Positions 16,164 through 24,643 of a DNA stretch of 64,000 nucleotides are shown here, one piece after another; the first letter of the stretch is position 1; each line of letters starts with the position of its first letter. Source of the stretch: Catellatospora methionotrophica (GTDB taxonomy: Bacteria > Actinomycetota > Actinomycetes > Mycobacteriales > Micromonosporaceae); assembly GCF_011297335.1 (NCBI RefSeq), contig NZ_JAAOTJ010000012.1, forward strand, positions 1 through 64,000, written 5' to 3'. Under the pieces are notes generated by a model. It was not told the DNA's origin and made no database searches. It worked only from the letters and a program-made list of their open reading frames with translations. Made by a program: the position numbers and the translations under genes.

Positions 16164-18170
16164 TCACAGCCGCTGCCGCTGGCCGAGATCCTTCAGCCAG
16201 CGGACGAGCTGCCGGTGGACCGCATCAGCCCCGTCAAGGGGCGGGGCGGCCGTCCAGGCGGCCGGGTGGATCAGCACCGGGCGGGTCTGCCAGCCGCCCA
16301 GCCCGCCGTGGCAGCCGACCAGCTCCTCGAACGCGGCCACCTCGCCGGTCGCGGGGTCGAGCAGGCTGTTGAGCACGATGTCGCCGACGTGCGGCAGCGT
16401 GTCGTGGCGGCGCAGGTCGGCGGCGGCGTGCGGGCCGAACGCGGCCAGCGGATCGGCGCCGTCGACCCGCCCGTCGGCAAGATGGCGCACCCCGTCGCGG
16501 CCGAGGACGACCGCGCCGCGCGCTCGTGACCGGACCATGGCGAACCCGACGCCCGGGTGGCTGACCAGCCCGGTGAGCAGGTTCGGATGCCGGGCCTCGA
16601 TCTCCTCCAGGGTCAGGCGGCCGGGTTCGCGGGCGAGATACACCATGCCCAGGTTGCCGGACGCGACCACGACCAGGTCCGTGCCCGCGGCAGGGGCGGG
16701 TTCGTCGCGGCCGCGCAGCACGCTGCCGGTCAGCCTGCCGACGAGCCGCCGCTCGCCGCTCACCTCGGCGAGCAGGGCACTGACCCGGCCCCACTGCTCG
16801 GCGTCGCCGGCCGTGACCAGCTCCGTGTCCTCGGGCGAAATCAGCCGCCTGACCAGCGCCTCCAGCGTCATCCCGTAGCGCTGCAGGAACGTCGCGCCCT
16901 GGCTCTGCCCGTGGTCGGACAGGACCACGAGATGGTACGGGCGCGGCGCGGCGGCCGCGAGCTTCTCCAGCGTGCCCAGCACCCAGTCGATGCCGTCCAG
17001 CGAGGCCAGCGACTCGGCCCGGGTCGGCCCCGCGTGATGGGCGATCTCGTCGTAGTCGACGAAGTCGCAGTAGACCGACGGCGCGCCCCGCATCATGTGC
17101 TCGGCGGCCAGGTTCAGGTTCAGGTCGCGCAGCAGCACATTGGTCACCCCGCGCAGGGCAACGTACGACGCGGCCCGGTGCACCCGGGGCTCGATGTCGC
17201 GGGCCCGCTGCCGCCGGGCCTGGAACACCTCCTTGACCATCTCCCCGCAGGTCAGCACCAGCGAGCGGGTCAGCCCGAACGGGTCGACGAGGTACGCGCT
17301 GACCTCGCGGGTCGGGCCGCGCCGGGCGCCCTTGCGGCTCACCGTGCTCATCGTCAGCAGGCTGGTCGGCGCATCGCCGGAGAAGACGTTGGACAGGCTC
17401 ACCCCGCCGTCGGCGAGCAGGCCCCGGCCGTCGGTGAAGCCCTGCTCGACGTACTCGGCGTCCTTGGGGTGGTTGGTGACGACGAGGCGGCCGGTCTCCT
17501 TCTCCAGCCAGCGGAAGGCGGGCACGTGCGCGCTGGCCCCGTGCAGCAGCCCGGCCTGGCTGGCCGGGGTCGTGGCGGGCAGTTGGGCGTGCCATTCGGC
17601 CAGGACGTGGCTGCCCGACCGGATCCAGCGGGTCAGCGTCGGCAGGTTGCCCGCCTGGATCGCCCAGCGGGCCAGCGGGGCCGACAGGCCGTCGATCTGG
17701 ATCATCACGACGCCGGGGACCGCGCTGGGCACGGCCTCGCGGCGGGTCTTGCTCGTGGTCCGCAGCAGATGCGCCAGCACCGCTGAGTCGTCGCCGGCGG
17801 TGACCACCCACATGCCCGCACTGACCAGGACGGAGTAGATCCACGACGCCCAGAACGCGGGCCAGAAGCCGTTCACCTGGATGTGCGGGGCCAGGGACAG
17901 GGCCAGGTAGACCAGCACGGCTTGGATCGCCAGCCAGCCCGCCACCACCCCGGCCCAGCCCAGCCGCGCCGCGAACGCGGCCAGCGTCGGCCGTAGCACC
18001 GCGGCGGCGAGCGCGAGCAGCACCGCCGCCGCCAGCACGTCCCAGCCGGTGCTCGCGGACAGTCCCGGCGTGACGGCGATCGCGATGCTCAGCGCCGCCC
18101 AGTCCAGCAGCAGGACCGGCAGCACCGTACGCAGCCGGGTGCCCGCGCGGCGCAGGCTCAGTTCTGCCAC
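16164..18170 (-). CDS. Membrane-bound phosphodiesterase/nucleotide pyrophosphatase-like protein
   Basis: 668 aa. Four membrane segments in the first 130 or so residues (holin-like superfamily IV type) are followed by a large alkaline-phosphatase-superfamily domain: MIQIDGLSAPL (metal Asp), PATTPASQAGLLHG (nucleophile Thr/Ser region), DFVDYDEIAHHAG and VVLSDHGQSQG (metal Asp/His). This is the type I phosphodiesterase fold; it may hydrolyse a phosphodiester or nucleotide at the cell surface. GTG 18170 is chosen because the first helix follows; it overlaps the end of the upstream MBL-fold gene by 13 bp, so the two form an operon. Confidence 0.82.
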   Translation of the reverse strand: MAELSLRRAGTRLRTVLPVLLLDWAALSIAIAVTPGLSASTGWDVLAAAVLLALAAAVLRPTLAAFAARLGWAGVVAGWLAIQAVLVYLALSLAPHIQVNGFWPAFWASWIYSVLVSAGMWVVTAGDDSAVLAHLLRTTSKTRREAVPSAVPGVVMIQIDGLSAPLARWAIQAGNLPTLTRWIRSGSHVLAEWHAQLPATTPASQAGLLHGASAHVPAFRWLEKETGRLVVTNHPKDAEYVEQGFTDGRGLLADGGVSLSNVFSGDAPTSLLTMSTVSRKGARRGPTREVSAYLVDPFGLTRSLVLTCGEMVKEVFQARRQRARDIEPRVHRAASYVALRGVTNVLLRDLNLNLAAEHMMRGAPSVYCDFVDYDEIAHHAGPTRAESLASLDGIDWVLGTLEKLAAAAPRPYHLVVLSDHGQSQGATFLQRYGMTLEALVRRLISPEDTELVTAGDAEQWGRVSALLAEVSGERRLVGRLTGSVLRGRDEPAPAAGTDLVVVASGNLGMVYLAREPGRLTLEEIEARHPNLLTGLVSHPGVGFAMVRSRARGAVVLGRDGVRHLADGRVDGADPLAAFGPHAAADLRRHDTLPHVGDIVLNSLLDPATGEVAAFEELVGCHGGLGGWQTRPVLIHPAAWTAAPPLDGADAVHRQLVRWLKDLGQRQRL

Positions 18171-18916
18171 GTCATGCCACGGCCCGGGGCCAGCAGCCGC
18201 ACCTCGGTGGGCAGTTCGCGGTCGGCGACGGCGTGGGCGAAGGCGCGGGCGGGTTCGTGCATCCGGTCGCGGTAGAAGGGTTGCAGCCCCAGGGGGAGCA
18301 GGGTGCCCCAGTGCACGGGCACGGCGTGGCGCGGCCGCAGCAGGGCGACGGCGTCGGCTGCCCGCTGCGGGTTGAGGTGTCCGGGCCCGAGGCTCGGACC
18401 CCAGCCCGCCACCGGGATCAGGGCCAGGTCGAGATCGGGACACAGGCCGCGCATCCCTGCGTACAGGTCGGTGTCGCCCGCGAAGTAGACGGCGGTGTCC
18501 GCGGACTCGATGAGGTAACCGACCGCGGCGGTCCGGGGCCCGAACGGCTCCCGCTTGCCGTCGTGCGCGGCCGGGGTCGCGGTGATCGTCACCGTGTCGT
18601 ACGTGTGGGACTCGCCGACCCGCAGCGTGACGATCTGCTGGAAGCCGTGCCGCCGCAGGAAGTCGTAGGCCCCGTCCGGCGCGACGATCCGCACGTTCGG
18701 GTCGAGCAGCGCCAGCGAGGCCAGGTCACAGTGATCGTGGTGCAGGTGGGACAGGACGACGACGTCGACGTCGGCGTGGTCGCCCGGCGCCACCGGGGCG
18801 GCGACCCGGCGCAGGAACATCAGCCGCCTGCGCAGCATCGGATCGGTGAGCACCCGGACGCCGCCGAGGTCGAGCAGCACCGTCGAATGGCCGAGGAACA
18901 CCAGCGATGACGTCAC
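18158..18916 (-). CDS. MBL-fold metal-dependent hydrolase, UlaG/NAPE-PLD-like
   Basis: 252 aa. H-x-H-x-D-H metal motif at 57-62 (SHLHHDHCD), further ligands in ATPAAHDG and FAGDTDLY, and a C-terminal His in PVHWGT. This set matches the L-ascorbate-lactonase/NAPE-phospholipase D branch of metallo-beta-lactamases. GTG 18916 is preferred because GGAAGGA lies 5 nt upstream; ATG 18994 would add an unconserved tail. It overlaps the downstream phosphodiesterase, so the pair may act in turn on phosphodiester or phospholipid substrates. Confidence 0.82.
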   Translation of the reverse strand: MTSSLVFLGHSTVLLDLGGVRVLTDPMLRRRLMFLRRVAAPVAPGDHADVDVVVLSHLHHDHCDLASLALLDPNVRIVAPDGAYDFLRRHGFQQIVTLRVGESHTYDTVTITATPAAHDGKREPFGPRTAAVGYLIESADTAVYFAGDTDLYAGMRGLCPDLDLALIPVAGWGPSLGPGHLNPQRAADAVALLRPRHAVPVHWGTLLPLGLQPFYRDRMHEPARAFAHAVADRELPTEVRLLAPGRGMTWQN

Positions 18917-19058
18917 GTGGGGTCCTTCCGGCAGGCGACACGTGCCCTTCGAATGTCGCACCGTCCACGCCGTGCCGTGCCGGAAACCCCGCATTGCCGC
19001 CTACGAAGCCGCCAGGGCCTACTCCAGCACCAGCAGGCAGGCCCGTGCCCGGCCCAGC

Positions 19059-20507
19059 TCAGTACTCCCCGGCCGGGATCCGCACTCCGAAGACCCTGCG
19101 CAGCGCGACCCGGGCGGCGTGGAAGCCGCACATGCCGTGCACACCGGGTCCGGGCGGCGTGGACGCCGAGCACAGAAACACGGCCGGGTCCGGGGTGGCG
19201 TAGGGGACCGGTGCGAAGGTCGGCCGGAACAGCAGCCGCAGACCGTCGCAGCGGCCGCCGGCGATGTCGCCGCCGAGGTAGTTCGGGTTGCGTCGGGCCA
19301 CCTCGGGCGGCCCGGCGACGGCACGGGCGAGCACCAGGTCGGCGAAGCCGGGCGCGAACCGTTCCAGCTGGGCCTCGATCGCGTGGGTGAGGTTGCCGGT
19401 CCAGCCGTTGGGGACCTGGGCGTACACCCAGAACACGTGCGCGCCGTCCGGGGCCCGGGTGGGGTCGCACACGCTGGGCTGCGCCGTGATCAGGAACGGC
19501 GGGTCCGGCGCGCCGCCGCGGTGCACGGTCCGCAGCGCGGCGGCGATGTCGGTGTCGTACGGGCCGACGTGCACCGTGCCCGCCCGGCGGCAGGCCGGTG
19601 ACGTCCACGGGACCGGCCCCGACAGCGCATAATCGATCTTGTACACGGCCGGGCCGGGCCGCGCGCGCAGCAGCCGGTCGCGGTAACGCCGCGGCAGCCG
19701 GGAACCCGCCAGCACGGCGAGGTGCTGCGGCGCGACGTCGAGCAGATAAGCCCGTGCTCGCGGCAGCTCGTCGAGACTGGTCACGGGATGCCCGGTGTAG
19801 ATGCGCCCGCCCAGCTCCCGCAAATAGGAGGCCAGCGCGTCGGCGACGGCCTGCGACCCGCCGCGCGGCAGTGGCCAGCCGACGGCGTGCGCGGCCAGCG
19901 CGAACAGCAGTGCGACGCCGCCGGTGGCGGGTGTGTCCAGCGGCGAGGTCGTGTGCGCGGCCATCCCGGCCAGCAGCGCCCGCCCGCGCGCACCCGCCAG
20001 GCGGCGCAGCAGGACCGCGGCGGGCAGCGCGGCGGTCGCGCCGAACCGGGCCAGCAGCAGCGGATGGCGGGGCAGCACGCCCAGCGGCGGGCGCAGCACG
20101 TCGGGCGCCAGCTCGTCCCAGCGGTCCAGGAACGGTCTGACCAGCCGCCGGTATGGCTCGGCGTCGATCGTCAGCGAGGCGGCCGTCTGTGCCACGGAAC
20201 GGGCCAGCGTCGCCGCGGTGCCGTCCGGCAGCGGGTGCGCCAGCGCGATGTCCGGATGCAGCCAGCGCAGGCCGTGCTCCGCCAGCGGCCAGGACCGGAA
20301 CACCGGTGAACCCGCGCCCAGCGGGTGCACGGCGGAGCACGGGTCATGCCGGAAGCCCGGCAGGGTCAGTTCCTCGGTGCGCGCCCCGCCACCGACGGTC
20401 TGCGCCGCCTCGTAGACGCTGACCCGCAGACCGGCCTGGGCCAGGGTCACCGCGGCGGCGAGCCCGTTGGGCCCGGCGCCCACCACGACCGCATCGACGT
20501 CGTCCAC
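19059..20507 (-). CDS. Phytoene-desaturase-like FAD/NAD(P) oxidoreductase
   Basis: 482 aa from GTG. N-terminal dinucleotide motif [21 protein letters not shown] (7-27), followed by [35 protein letters not shown], as in CrtI/NDP-type desaturase homologues (COG1233). C-terminus has [27 protein letters not shown], the region that closes over FAD. These proteins oxidise lipids or carotenoid-like compounds; no carotenoid genes are adjacent, so the substrate is open. Stands alone on the minus strand. Confidence 0.85.
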   Translation of the reverse strand: MDDVDAVVVGAGPNGLAAAVTLAQAGLRVSVYEAAQTVGGGARTEELTLPGFRHDPCSAVHPLGAGSPVFRSWPLAEHGLRWLHPDIALAHPLPDGTAATLARSVAQTAASLTIDAEPYRRLVRPFLDRWDELAPDVLRPPLGVLPRHPLLLARFGATAALPAAVLLRRLAGARGRALLAGMAAHTTSPLDTPATGGVALLFALAAHAVGWPLPRGGSQAVADALASYLRELGGRIYTGHPVTSLDELPRARAYLLDVAPQHLAVLAGSRLPRRYRDRLLRARPGPAVYKIDYALSGPVPWTSPACRRAGTVHVGPYDTDIAAALRTVHRGGAPDPPFLITAQPSVCDPTRAPDGAHVFWVYAQVPNGWTGNLTHAIEAQLERFAPGFADLVLARAVAGPPEVARRNPNYLGGDIAGGRCDGLRLLFRPTFAPVPYATPDPAVFLCSASTPPGPGVHGMCGFHAARVALRRVFGVRIPAGEY

Positions 20508-20587
20508 ATCGCCACCAGCCGTCCTGTGCTCGGAGCATCAGGTGCGTACCCCGATGCGGAGCCGGTCACACGTGCGGCCGGGGATGC

Positions 20588-20857
20588 TCAGGGCTGCGGC
20601 GGCGGGTTCGCGCCGAACTTCTCCAGGACCTGCCCGGCGTCAGTCTGCAGCGCGCTGGCGAGTTCGACCAGGGCCCGCGCGGCCGCGAGGTCGTCGCCGA
20701 CCCGGGCCAGGTCCAGGTCGCGGGGGTGGCGGTGGGCCGTGCCCGTGGCCTCCAGCACCGCTCCGTCGCGGCGCAGCCGGGCCACCGCGTACGTGCTGCG
20801 CTCCTCGCTGTCCTCTTCGATGTCCAGCTCGATGATCCAGCGCGTCCTGTTCGCCAT
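20588..20857 (-). CDS. DUF1876-family small protein
   Basis: 89 aa: MANRTRWIIELDIEEDSEE... with TYAVARLRRDGAVLEATGTAHRHPRDLDLARVGDDLAAARALVELASAL. This is the DUF1876 (dsRBD-like fold) family, common and multi-copy in actinobacteria; function unknown. Very strong ribosome site (GGAGGTGGAGG). Two overlapping, mutually exclusive GC hairpins lie 35-93 bp upstream, which may control expression. Confidence 0.85.
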   Translation of the reverse strand: MANRTRWIIELDIEEDSEERSTYAVARLRRDGAVLEATGTAHRHPRDLDLARVGDDLAAARALVELASALQTDAGQVLEKFGANPPPQP

Positions 20858-20891
20858 CCTCCACCTCCGGGTGCGCCTTTCATTCTGCCTC

Positions 20892-20950
20892 GCGGGCGCG
20901 TGCCGGCACGCGCCCGCAGGTCCCGCACGATCGTGCGGGACCTGCGGGCG
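20892..20950 (-). other. Two mutually exclusive long hairpins
   Basis: A 26-bp inverted repeat (20892-20917; 12-bp arms, 2-nt centre) and a 40-bp perfect palindrome (20911-20950) share the 7 bases 20911-20917, so only one full structure can form at a time. They sit between the Pro-rich peptide gene and the DUF1876 gene on the minus strand. No T-run follows. Possible terminator, attenuator or dyad-symmetric protein site. Confidence 0.7.
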
Positions 20951-20964
20951 CCCGGGTCAGGCCG

Positions 20965-21111
20965 TCACATGGGCGGCGGCGGCACGGGCGGGATGGGTGA
21001 CGGGGACGGCGGTGCCGGTACAGGCGGCGGCCCCGGCAGCGGCGGCTGAGGCGGCTCCGGCGCCGGTACGGGCGGCTGCATGGGATCGCTCGGATCGGTG
21101 ATGGTCGACAT
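20965..21111 (-). CDS. Proline-rich 48-aa peptide
   Basis: Short frame MSTITDPSDPMQPPVPAPEP... in which Pro is nearly half of residues 11-48. No signal peptide, membrane segment or cysteine. Support comes from a strong ribosome site, GGAGG about 6 nt before the ATG, and from the 35-93-bp gap with hairpins leading into the DUF1876 gene. Function unknown; could bind SH3- or WW-like partners or be disordered. The Pro-rich make-up in a GC-rich genome could also arise by chance, hence modest confidence. Confidence 0.5.
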   Translation of the reverse strand: MSTITDPSDPMQPPVPAPEPPQPPLPGPPPVPAPPSPSPIPPVPPPPM

Positions 21112-21253
21112 CTTCTGCCTCCTGCTGACGATGACAGTGCCGTACCCCGGAACCGGACTCCGCGAAACCGGGCCGCCCGGAAGTTCGGCCGCCGTTGGGC
21201 GGTATGCGACCGGTTGCGCTGGGTAGGAGGGGAGCACACGAGGAGGTTGAGCG

Positions 21254-21580
21254 ATGTCGCTGCACCCGGAGGAGAAGGCACGTCTCGACGGGCTGGCCGA
21301 GTTCACCCGCGCCAGCGATCCGGTCTTCGCGGTCGGGCTGAGCAACGGCGTCGCCTGCCCGCCGGTCGAGTACCGCAGGCGCACCGCCGTGCGGGTCGGC
21401 TACGGACTGGCCGTCGCGGCGGTCGGTCTGGCGATCTTCCTACTGCTGGTGGGATGGCTCGGCGGCGGGCTGGTCGCGCTGTTCGCCGCCGCCGGTGCGG
21501 GCACGGCCGCCCGGCGCTGCGCGCGGCAGCCCGGACTGCTCGGTCCGGGCCACCGAGGGGTGCAGGACATCCCGGCCTGA
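21254..21580 (+). CDS. DUF3040-family membrane protein
   Basis: 108 aa. Cytoplasmic N-terminus opening MSLHPEEKARLDGLAE, the DUF3040 signature (E-x-x-L-x-x-I/L-E type), then two close membrane segments (about 57-75 and 77-93) and a charged tail. Family members are small inner-membrane proteins of actinobacteria with no known role. Ribosome site GAGG about 8 nt upstream. Single gene, divergent from the Pro-rich peptide gene. Confidence 0.8.
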   Translation: MSLHPEEKARLDGLAEFTRASDPVFAVGLSNGVACPPVEYRRRTAVRVGYGLAVAAVGLAIFLLLVGWLGGGLVALFAAAGAGTAARRCARQPGLLGPGHRGVQDIPA

Positions 21581-21615
21581 CGGTGCCGAGCGGTGACATC
21601 GCCTCTTTGTCTGTC

Positions 21616-21630
21616 CCGAAACGATTTCGG
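21616..21630. promoter_or_regulatory. CCGAAA-CGA-TTTCGG palindrome
   Basis: Perfect 6-bp arms with a 3-bp centre, 150 bp before the lectin-metalloprotease gene. The CGAAA/TTTCG core is typical of LacI-family operators. No LacI gene is in the window. Confidence 0.4.
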
Positions 21631-21782
21631 CCGATTTTTCTTGCCGCTGTCGCATGCCCATTGACCTCGGGAACTGTCCCGGATGCACGATGGTGATCGA
21701 TGGCGGTGTATTGCGCACCGGCGCGGCGGTCAGTTTAATCACGGGCGGGTAGGCGTTCGTTCACACCTCGAAGGATGTGATC

Positions 21783-22940
21783 ATGCATCAGCCCGGACGT
21801 GTCCGTGCTCTCGCCTGCACCCTCGCCACGGCGGTCGTCTCGTTCGCCGTCGTCGTGCTGGCCGGAGCCCAACCCGCGCAGGCCGCGACGGCCTTCACCT
21901 CGACCGCGGTGAGTCAGAACGGCGGCAACTGCGCGACCCTGCCGAACAACAGCACCGCCAACGGCACCCAGCTCATCCAGTCGGCCTGCAACGGCGCAGC
22001 CGGCCAGAACCTCACCTTCACGCCGGTGAGCGGGACCGTCGACCAGTACACGGTCGCCACCGCGACCGCCGGCAAGTGCGTGGACGTCAACGGGGCGTCC
22101 ACGGCCGACAACGCCACGATCATCCAGTGGACCTGCCACAGCAACCCCAACCAGCGGGTACGCCTGGTGCCCGTGGCGATCTCCGGCACGGACAAGACGT
22201 TCAGCCTGCAGCCGGTGCACTCGGGCAAGTGCGTCGTGCCCGCGGCGGGCTCGGCGAGCGCCGGTGCCGGACTGGTCCAGCTGCCGTGCGGTTCGGCGAC
22301 CTCGCGGGTGTGGCGGCTGTCCGGCTACAGCACCGGCGGCACGCCGACCACCCCACCGGAGAAGACCGTACGGGTGTACTGGCTCAAGCCCTCGGACGTG
22401 GCGTACGACCAGCGCTGGCCCGACGGCATCGCGAACGTGATGCGGGAGGCGCAGCGCTACTACCGCCAGGAGCTGGGCAGGACGTTCACGCTCAACACCA
22501 CGGTCGTCGAGGTGGTCAACGGCGACCACGTGAAGTCCTGGTACGAGAACACGCCCAACGGCGGTGACCGCTACTGGTGGTCGGTGTTCAACATGGAGGA
22601 CGAGCTGCGCCGCAAGCTGTCGCTGCGTGCCCCCGACACCCGCTGGATCAACGTCGGCCTGATCAGCGCGGAAGGGCCCGGCGCGGGCGGTGGCGGCGGT
22701 GGCGGCTGGGTGATCCTGTGCCAGCACGACGCGGACGGGGCAGCGGGCGTGAACGGTCCCATGAACCGCTGGTACGGCGGCATGGTGCACGAACTCGGCC
22801 ACGCGTTCGGCCTGCCCGACGCGGCGTCGACGGACGGCACCCCCATGTCGGCGTCGTTCTACAGCTACCCGAACACCCACTTCAGCCAGGCGCAGAAGAC
22901 CCAGATCCTCAACGGGCCGTACGGGAGTTTCCTGTCCTGA
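21783..22940 (+). CDS. Secreted ricin-type lectin plus metzincin-like metalloprotease
   Basis: 385 aa. Signal peptide (about 1-34, ending AQAAT). Residues 40-180 form a ricin-type beta-trefoil (repeats with CNGAAGQNLTF, AGKCVDVNG, SGKCVVPA, and QxW-like ends), expected to bind sugars. After a TPP linker, residues 195-385 are a protease-like domain with MVHELGHAFGLPD near 337-349, the H-E-x-x-H-x-x-G-x-x-D zinc motif of metzincins such as snapalysin, and a later Met (PMSASF) suitable as the Met-turn. Likely secreted protease anchored to glycans. ATG 21783 has GAAGGA upstream. Confidence 0.82.
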   Translation: MHQPGRVRALACTLATAVVSFAVVVLAGAQPAQAATAFTSTAVSQNGGNCATLPNNSTANGTQLIQSACNGAAGQNLTFTPVSGTVDQYTVATATAGKCVDVNGASTADNATIIQWTCHSNPNQRVRLVPVAISGTDKTFSLQPVHSGKCVVPAAGSASAGAGLVQLPCGSATSRVWRLSGYSTGGTPTTPPEKTVRVYWLKPSDVAYDQRWPDGIANVMREAQRYYRQELGRTFTLNTTVVEVVNGDHVKSWYENTPNGGDRYWWSVFNMEDELRRKLSLRAPDTRWINVGLISAEGPGAGGGGGGGWVILCQHDADGAAGVNGPMNRWYGGMVHELGHAFGLPDAASTDGTPMSASFYSYPNTHFSQAQKTQILNGPYGSFLS

Positions 22941-22948
22941 CGGTTCGG

Positions 22949-22977
22949 GCGGCCGTGCGGATCATCCGCACGGCCGC
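22949..22977 (+). terminator. Hairpin after lectin-metalloprotease gene
   Basis: Perfect 13-bp stem GCGGCCGTGCGGA / TCCGCACGGCCGC with a 3-nt loop, 8 bp after the stop codon. No T-run. Confidence 0.75.
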
Positions 22978-23065
22978 CGCGACGACAGCGCCGCCACCGG
23001 GGACGTGACGCGGGAGCGGGCGGCATGACCGGCGGATTCGGGCGGGCCAGGGTAAGACTGTTCAC

Positions 23066-23194
23066 GTGACTTCGTCGAAGCTGGCGGTGATGAGCGTGAT
23101 GAGTGACGGTGAGATCGCCCGGTTGCCCACGCCGCCGCGTGGTGAGATCCGGCCGCGGGCGCTGACGGTGCCGAGGCCCGGGGCGGCCGGATGA
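23066..23194 (+). CDS. Possible 42-aa upstream peptide coupled to phosphoesterase
   Basis: GTG 23066 opens a frame ending in TGA at 23192-23194, giving an ATGA overlap with the phosphoesterase start, as in translational coupling. In-frame ATGs at 23090 and 23099 allow shorter forms. The predicted peptide contains SDGEIARLPTPPRGEIRPRA. No good ribosome site is visible, so it may be only a reading-frame accident. Confidence 0.3.
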   Translation: MTSSKLAVMSVMSDGEIARLPTPPRGEIRPRALTVPRPGAAG

Positions 23195-24003
23195 AGCCCG
23201 CGAACGTGCGCATCGCGCAGATCTCCGACCTGCACTTCGGCCGCGACGTCGCCGAGGTCGCCCAGACGCTGCTAGCGGAGCTGCACGAGGCCGCGCCGAC
23301 GATGATCGCGGTGTGCGGCGACCTGACCCAGCGGGCGCGGGACGCGGAGTTCCGGGCGGCGCGCGCCTTCCTGGACGGGCTGCCCGCACCGGCGCTGGTC
23401 GTGCCCGGCAACCACGATCTGCCCGGCTGGCAGGTGTGGTCCCGGTTCACGCGGCCGTGGCGGCCGTGGCGGCGGCACCTGAGCACCGATCCGCGCGGCG
23501 CGACCGCGCACACGGCCGACGGGCTGGTCGCGGTGGGCGTCAACACGGCCCGGCAGTGGGGCCCGCATCCCGACTGGTCACGGGGCCGGATCGACGCGGG
23601 GCAGCTCGCCGCCATCGAGGCGCAGTTCGATCACGCGCCCGGCGACGACCTGCGCGTGGTCGTCGCACACCACCCGTTCCTGCTGACCGAGGCGGGACTG
23701 CACCGGGGCCTGGTCGGCCGGTCGAAGACGGCCCTGCGCCGGCTGCGACGGCGCGCGGACCTGCTGCTGGGCGGGCACATTCATCTGGCGTACAGCGGTG
23801 TCGTCGACGGCCTGGTCGTGGCGCAGAGCGGCACGGCCTGCTCCGACCGGCTCAAGGGTGAGCCCAACAGCTACAACCTGATCGAGGCCGACGGCGACCG
23901 GCTGTCGGTGACCACGCACCACTGGGACGGCGCGCGTTTCGACACCCGCCGTCGCGCCGACTACGCCCGCGACGGCCACGAATGGACCGTGGCGTCGGAC
24001 TGA
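23191..24003 (+). CDS. Calcineurin-like metallophosphoesterase
   Basis: 270 aa with the full binuclear metal set: ISDLHFG (D-x-H, about 10-14), VCGDLTQ (GD), VPGNHDLPGW (GNHD), VVAHHPFLL (H) and LGGHIHLAYSG (GH-x-H). This fits the class III cyclic-nucleotide/CpdA-like phosphoesterase group; exact substrate unknown. No signal peptide, so cytoplasmic. There is no Shine-Dalgarno of note, consistent with coupling to the short frame that ends on its ATG. Confidence 0.85.
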   Translation: MKPANVRIAQISDLHFGRDVAEVAQTLLAELHEAAPTMIAVCGDLTQRARDAEFRAARAFLDGLPAPALVVPGNHDLPGWQVWSRFTRPWRPWRRHLSTDPRGATAHTADGLVAVGVNTARQWGPHPDWSRGRIDAGQLAAIEAQFDHAPGDDLRVVVAHHPFLLTEAGLHRGLVGRSKTALRRLRRRADLLLGGHIHLAYSGVVDGLVVAQSGTACSDRLKGEPNSYNLIEADGDRLSVTTHHWDGARFDTRRRADYARDGHEWTVASD

Positions 24004-24015
24004 ACCCGGGGCGGG

Positions 24016-24065
24016 TTGACATCCGCGGCTCGGCTATCGATTATCGATACGATCGATAATCGATA
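24016..24065 (+). promoter_or_regulatory. Promoter with overlapping operator for DUF2975-XRE operon
   Basis: TTGACA (24016-24021) and GATTAT (24039-24044) form a -35/-10 pair with a 17-bp spacer. A nearly continuous palindrome with perfect 14-bp arms, TATCGATTATCGAT (24035-24048) and its complement (24052-24065), covers the -10 and start region. It is very AT-rich for this genome. Best guess: operator of the XRE regulator at 24643. Confidence 0.7.
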
Positions 24066-24077
24066 CTTGGAGGCTCG

Positions 24078-24643
24078 GTGCGCCGCGACCTGCTGGTGAT
24101 CTTCCAGTTCCTGTCCTTCCTCGGCTGGCTGTACCTGCTGCTCCAACTGCTGTTCGACGGCTACCGCGTGCTCAACGGCGAGCCGGTGCAGACGACGCTC
24201 GTCGGTGGTCCCGAGGCCCCCTGCCGGACCTCGCCGCGGGCGTCTCGCTGGGCCGGGTCGGCGACGCGACCGTGCACCTGGCGCATCCGACCTGGCCGCA
24301 GCGATGGCTGTGGCTCGCCGCCACCGCCCCCGGCACGCTGGTGTTGATGACCGCGCTGATCCTCATCAACATCACGGTGCACCGCGCCCGTCACCGCGGC
24401 CCGTTCACCGCGGGCACGGTCACACTGCTCCGCCTGACCGCTGTGGTGTTGTTGACGGGCGCCGCCGCCGACCTGGTGGCGGAGAACGCTCGCATCGCGC
24501 TCTCCGAGCGGCTCGGCGGCGGTTCGACCAATCTGCTGGGCTACCCCGTCGGGTGGGTCTTCGGCGCCTTCATCTGCTTCGTGGTCGCCGAGATGATCAA
24601 ACGGGGGGTCTTGCTGTCCCGGGAACTGGAAGCGGTGATCTAG
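24078..24643 (+). pseudogene. DUF2975-like membrane protein gene, one-base frameshift
   Basis: GTG 24078 with TTGGAGG upstream gives RRDLLVIFQFLSFLGWLYLLLQLL, a first membrane helix. The frame then breaks in a run of five C (24217-24221). Adding one C restores PLPDLAAGVSLGRVG and the frame that holds three more membrane segments and ends SRELEAVI at 24643. A four-helix protein followed by a short XRE regulator is the classic DUF2975-YozG pair. As sequenced the protein would be truncated and unrelated after about residue 47. A homopolymer indel from sequencing is a real alternative to a mutation. Confidence 0.7.

Noticed and set aside
21611-21630. CTGTCCCGAAACGAT resembling the repeat's right arm
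   Set aside because: Gapped match only; better explained as a LacI-type palindrome.
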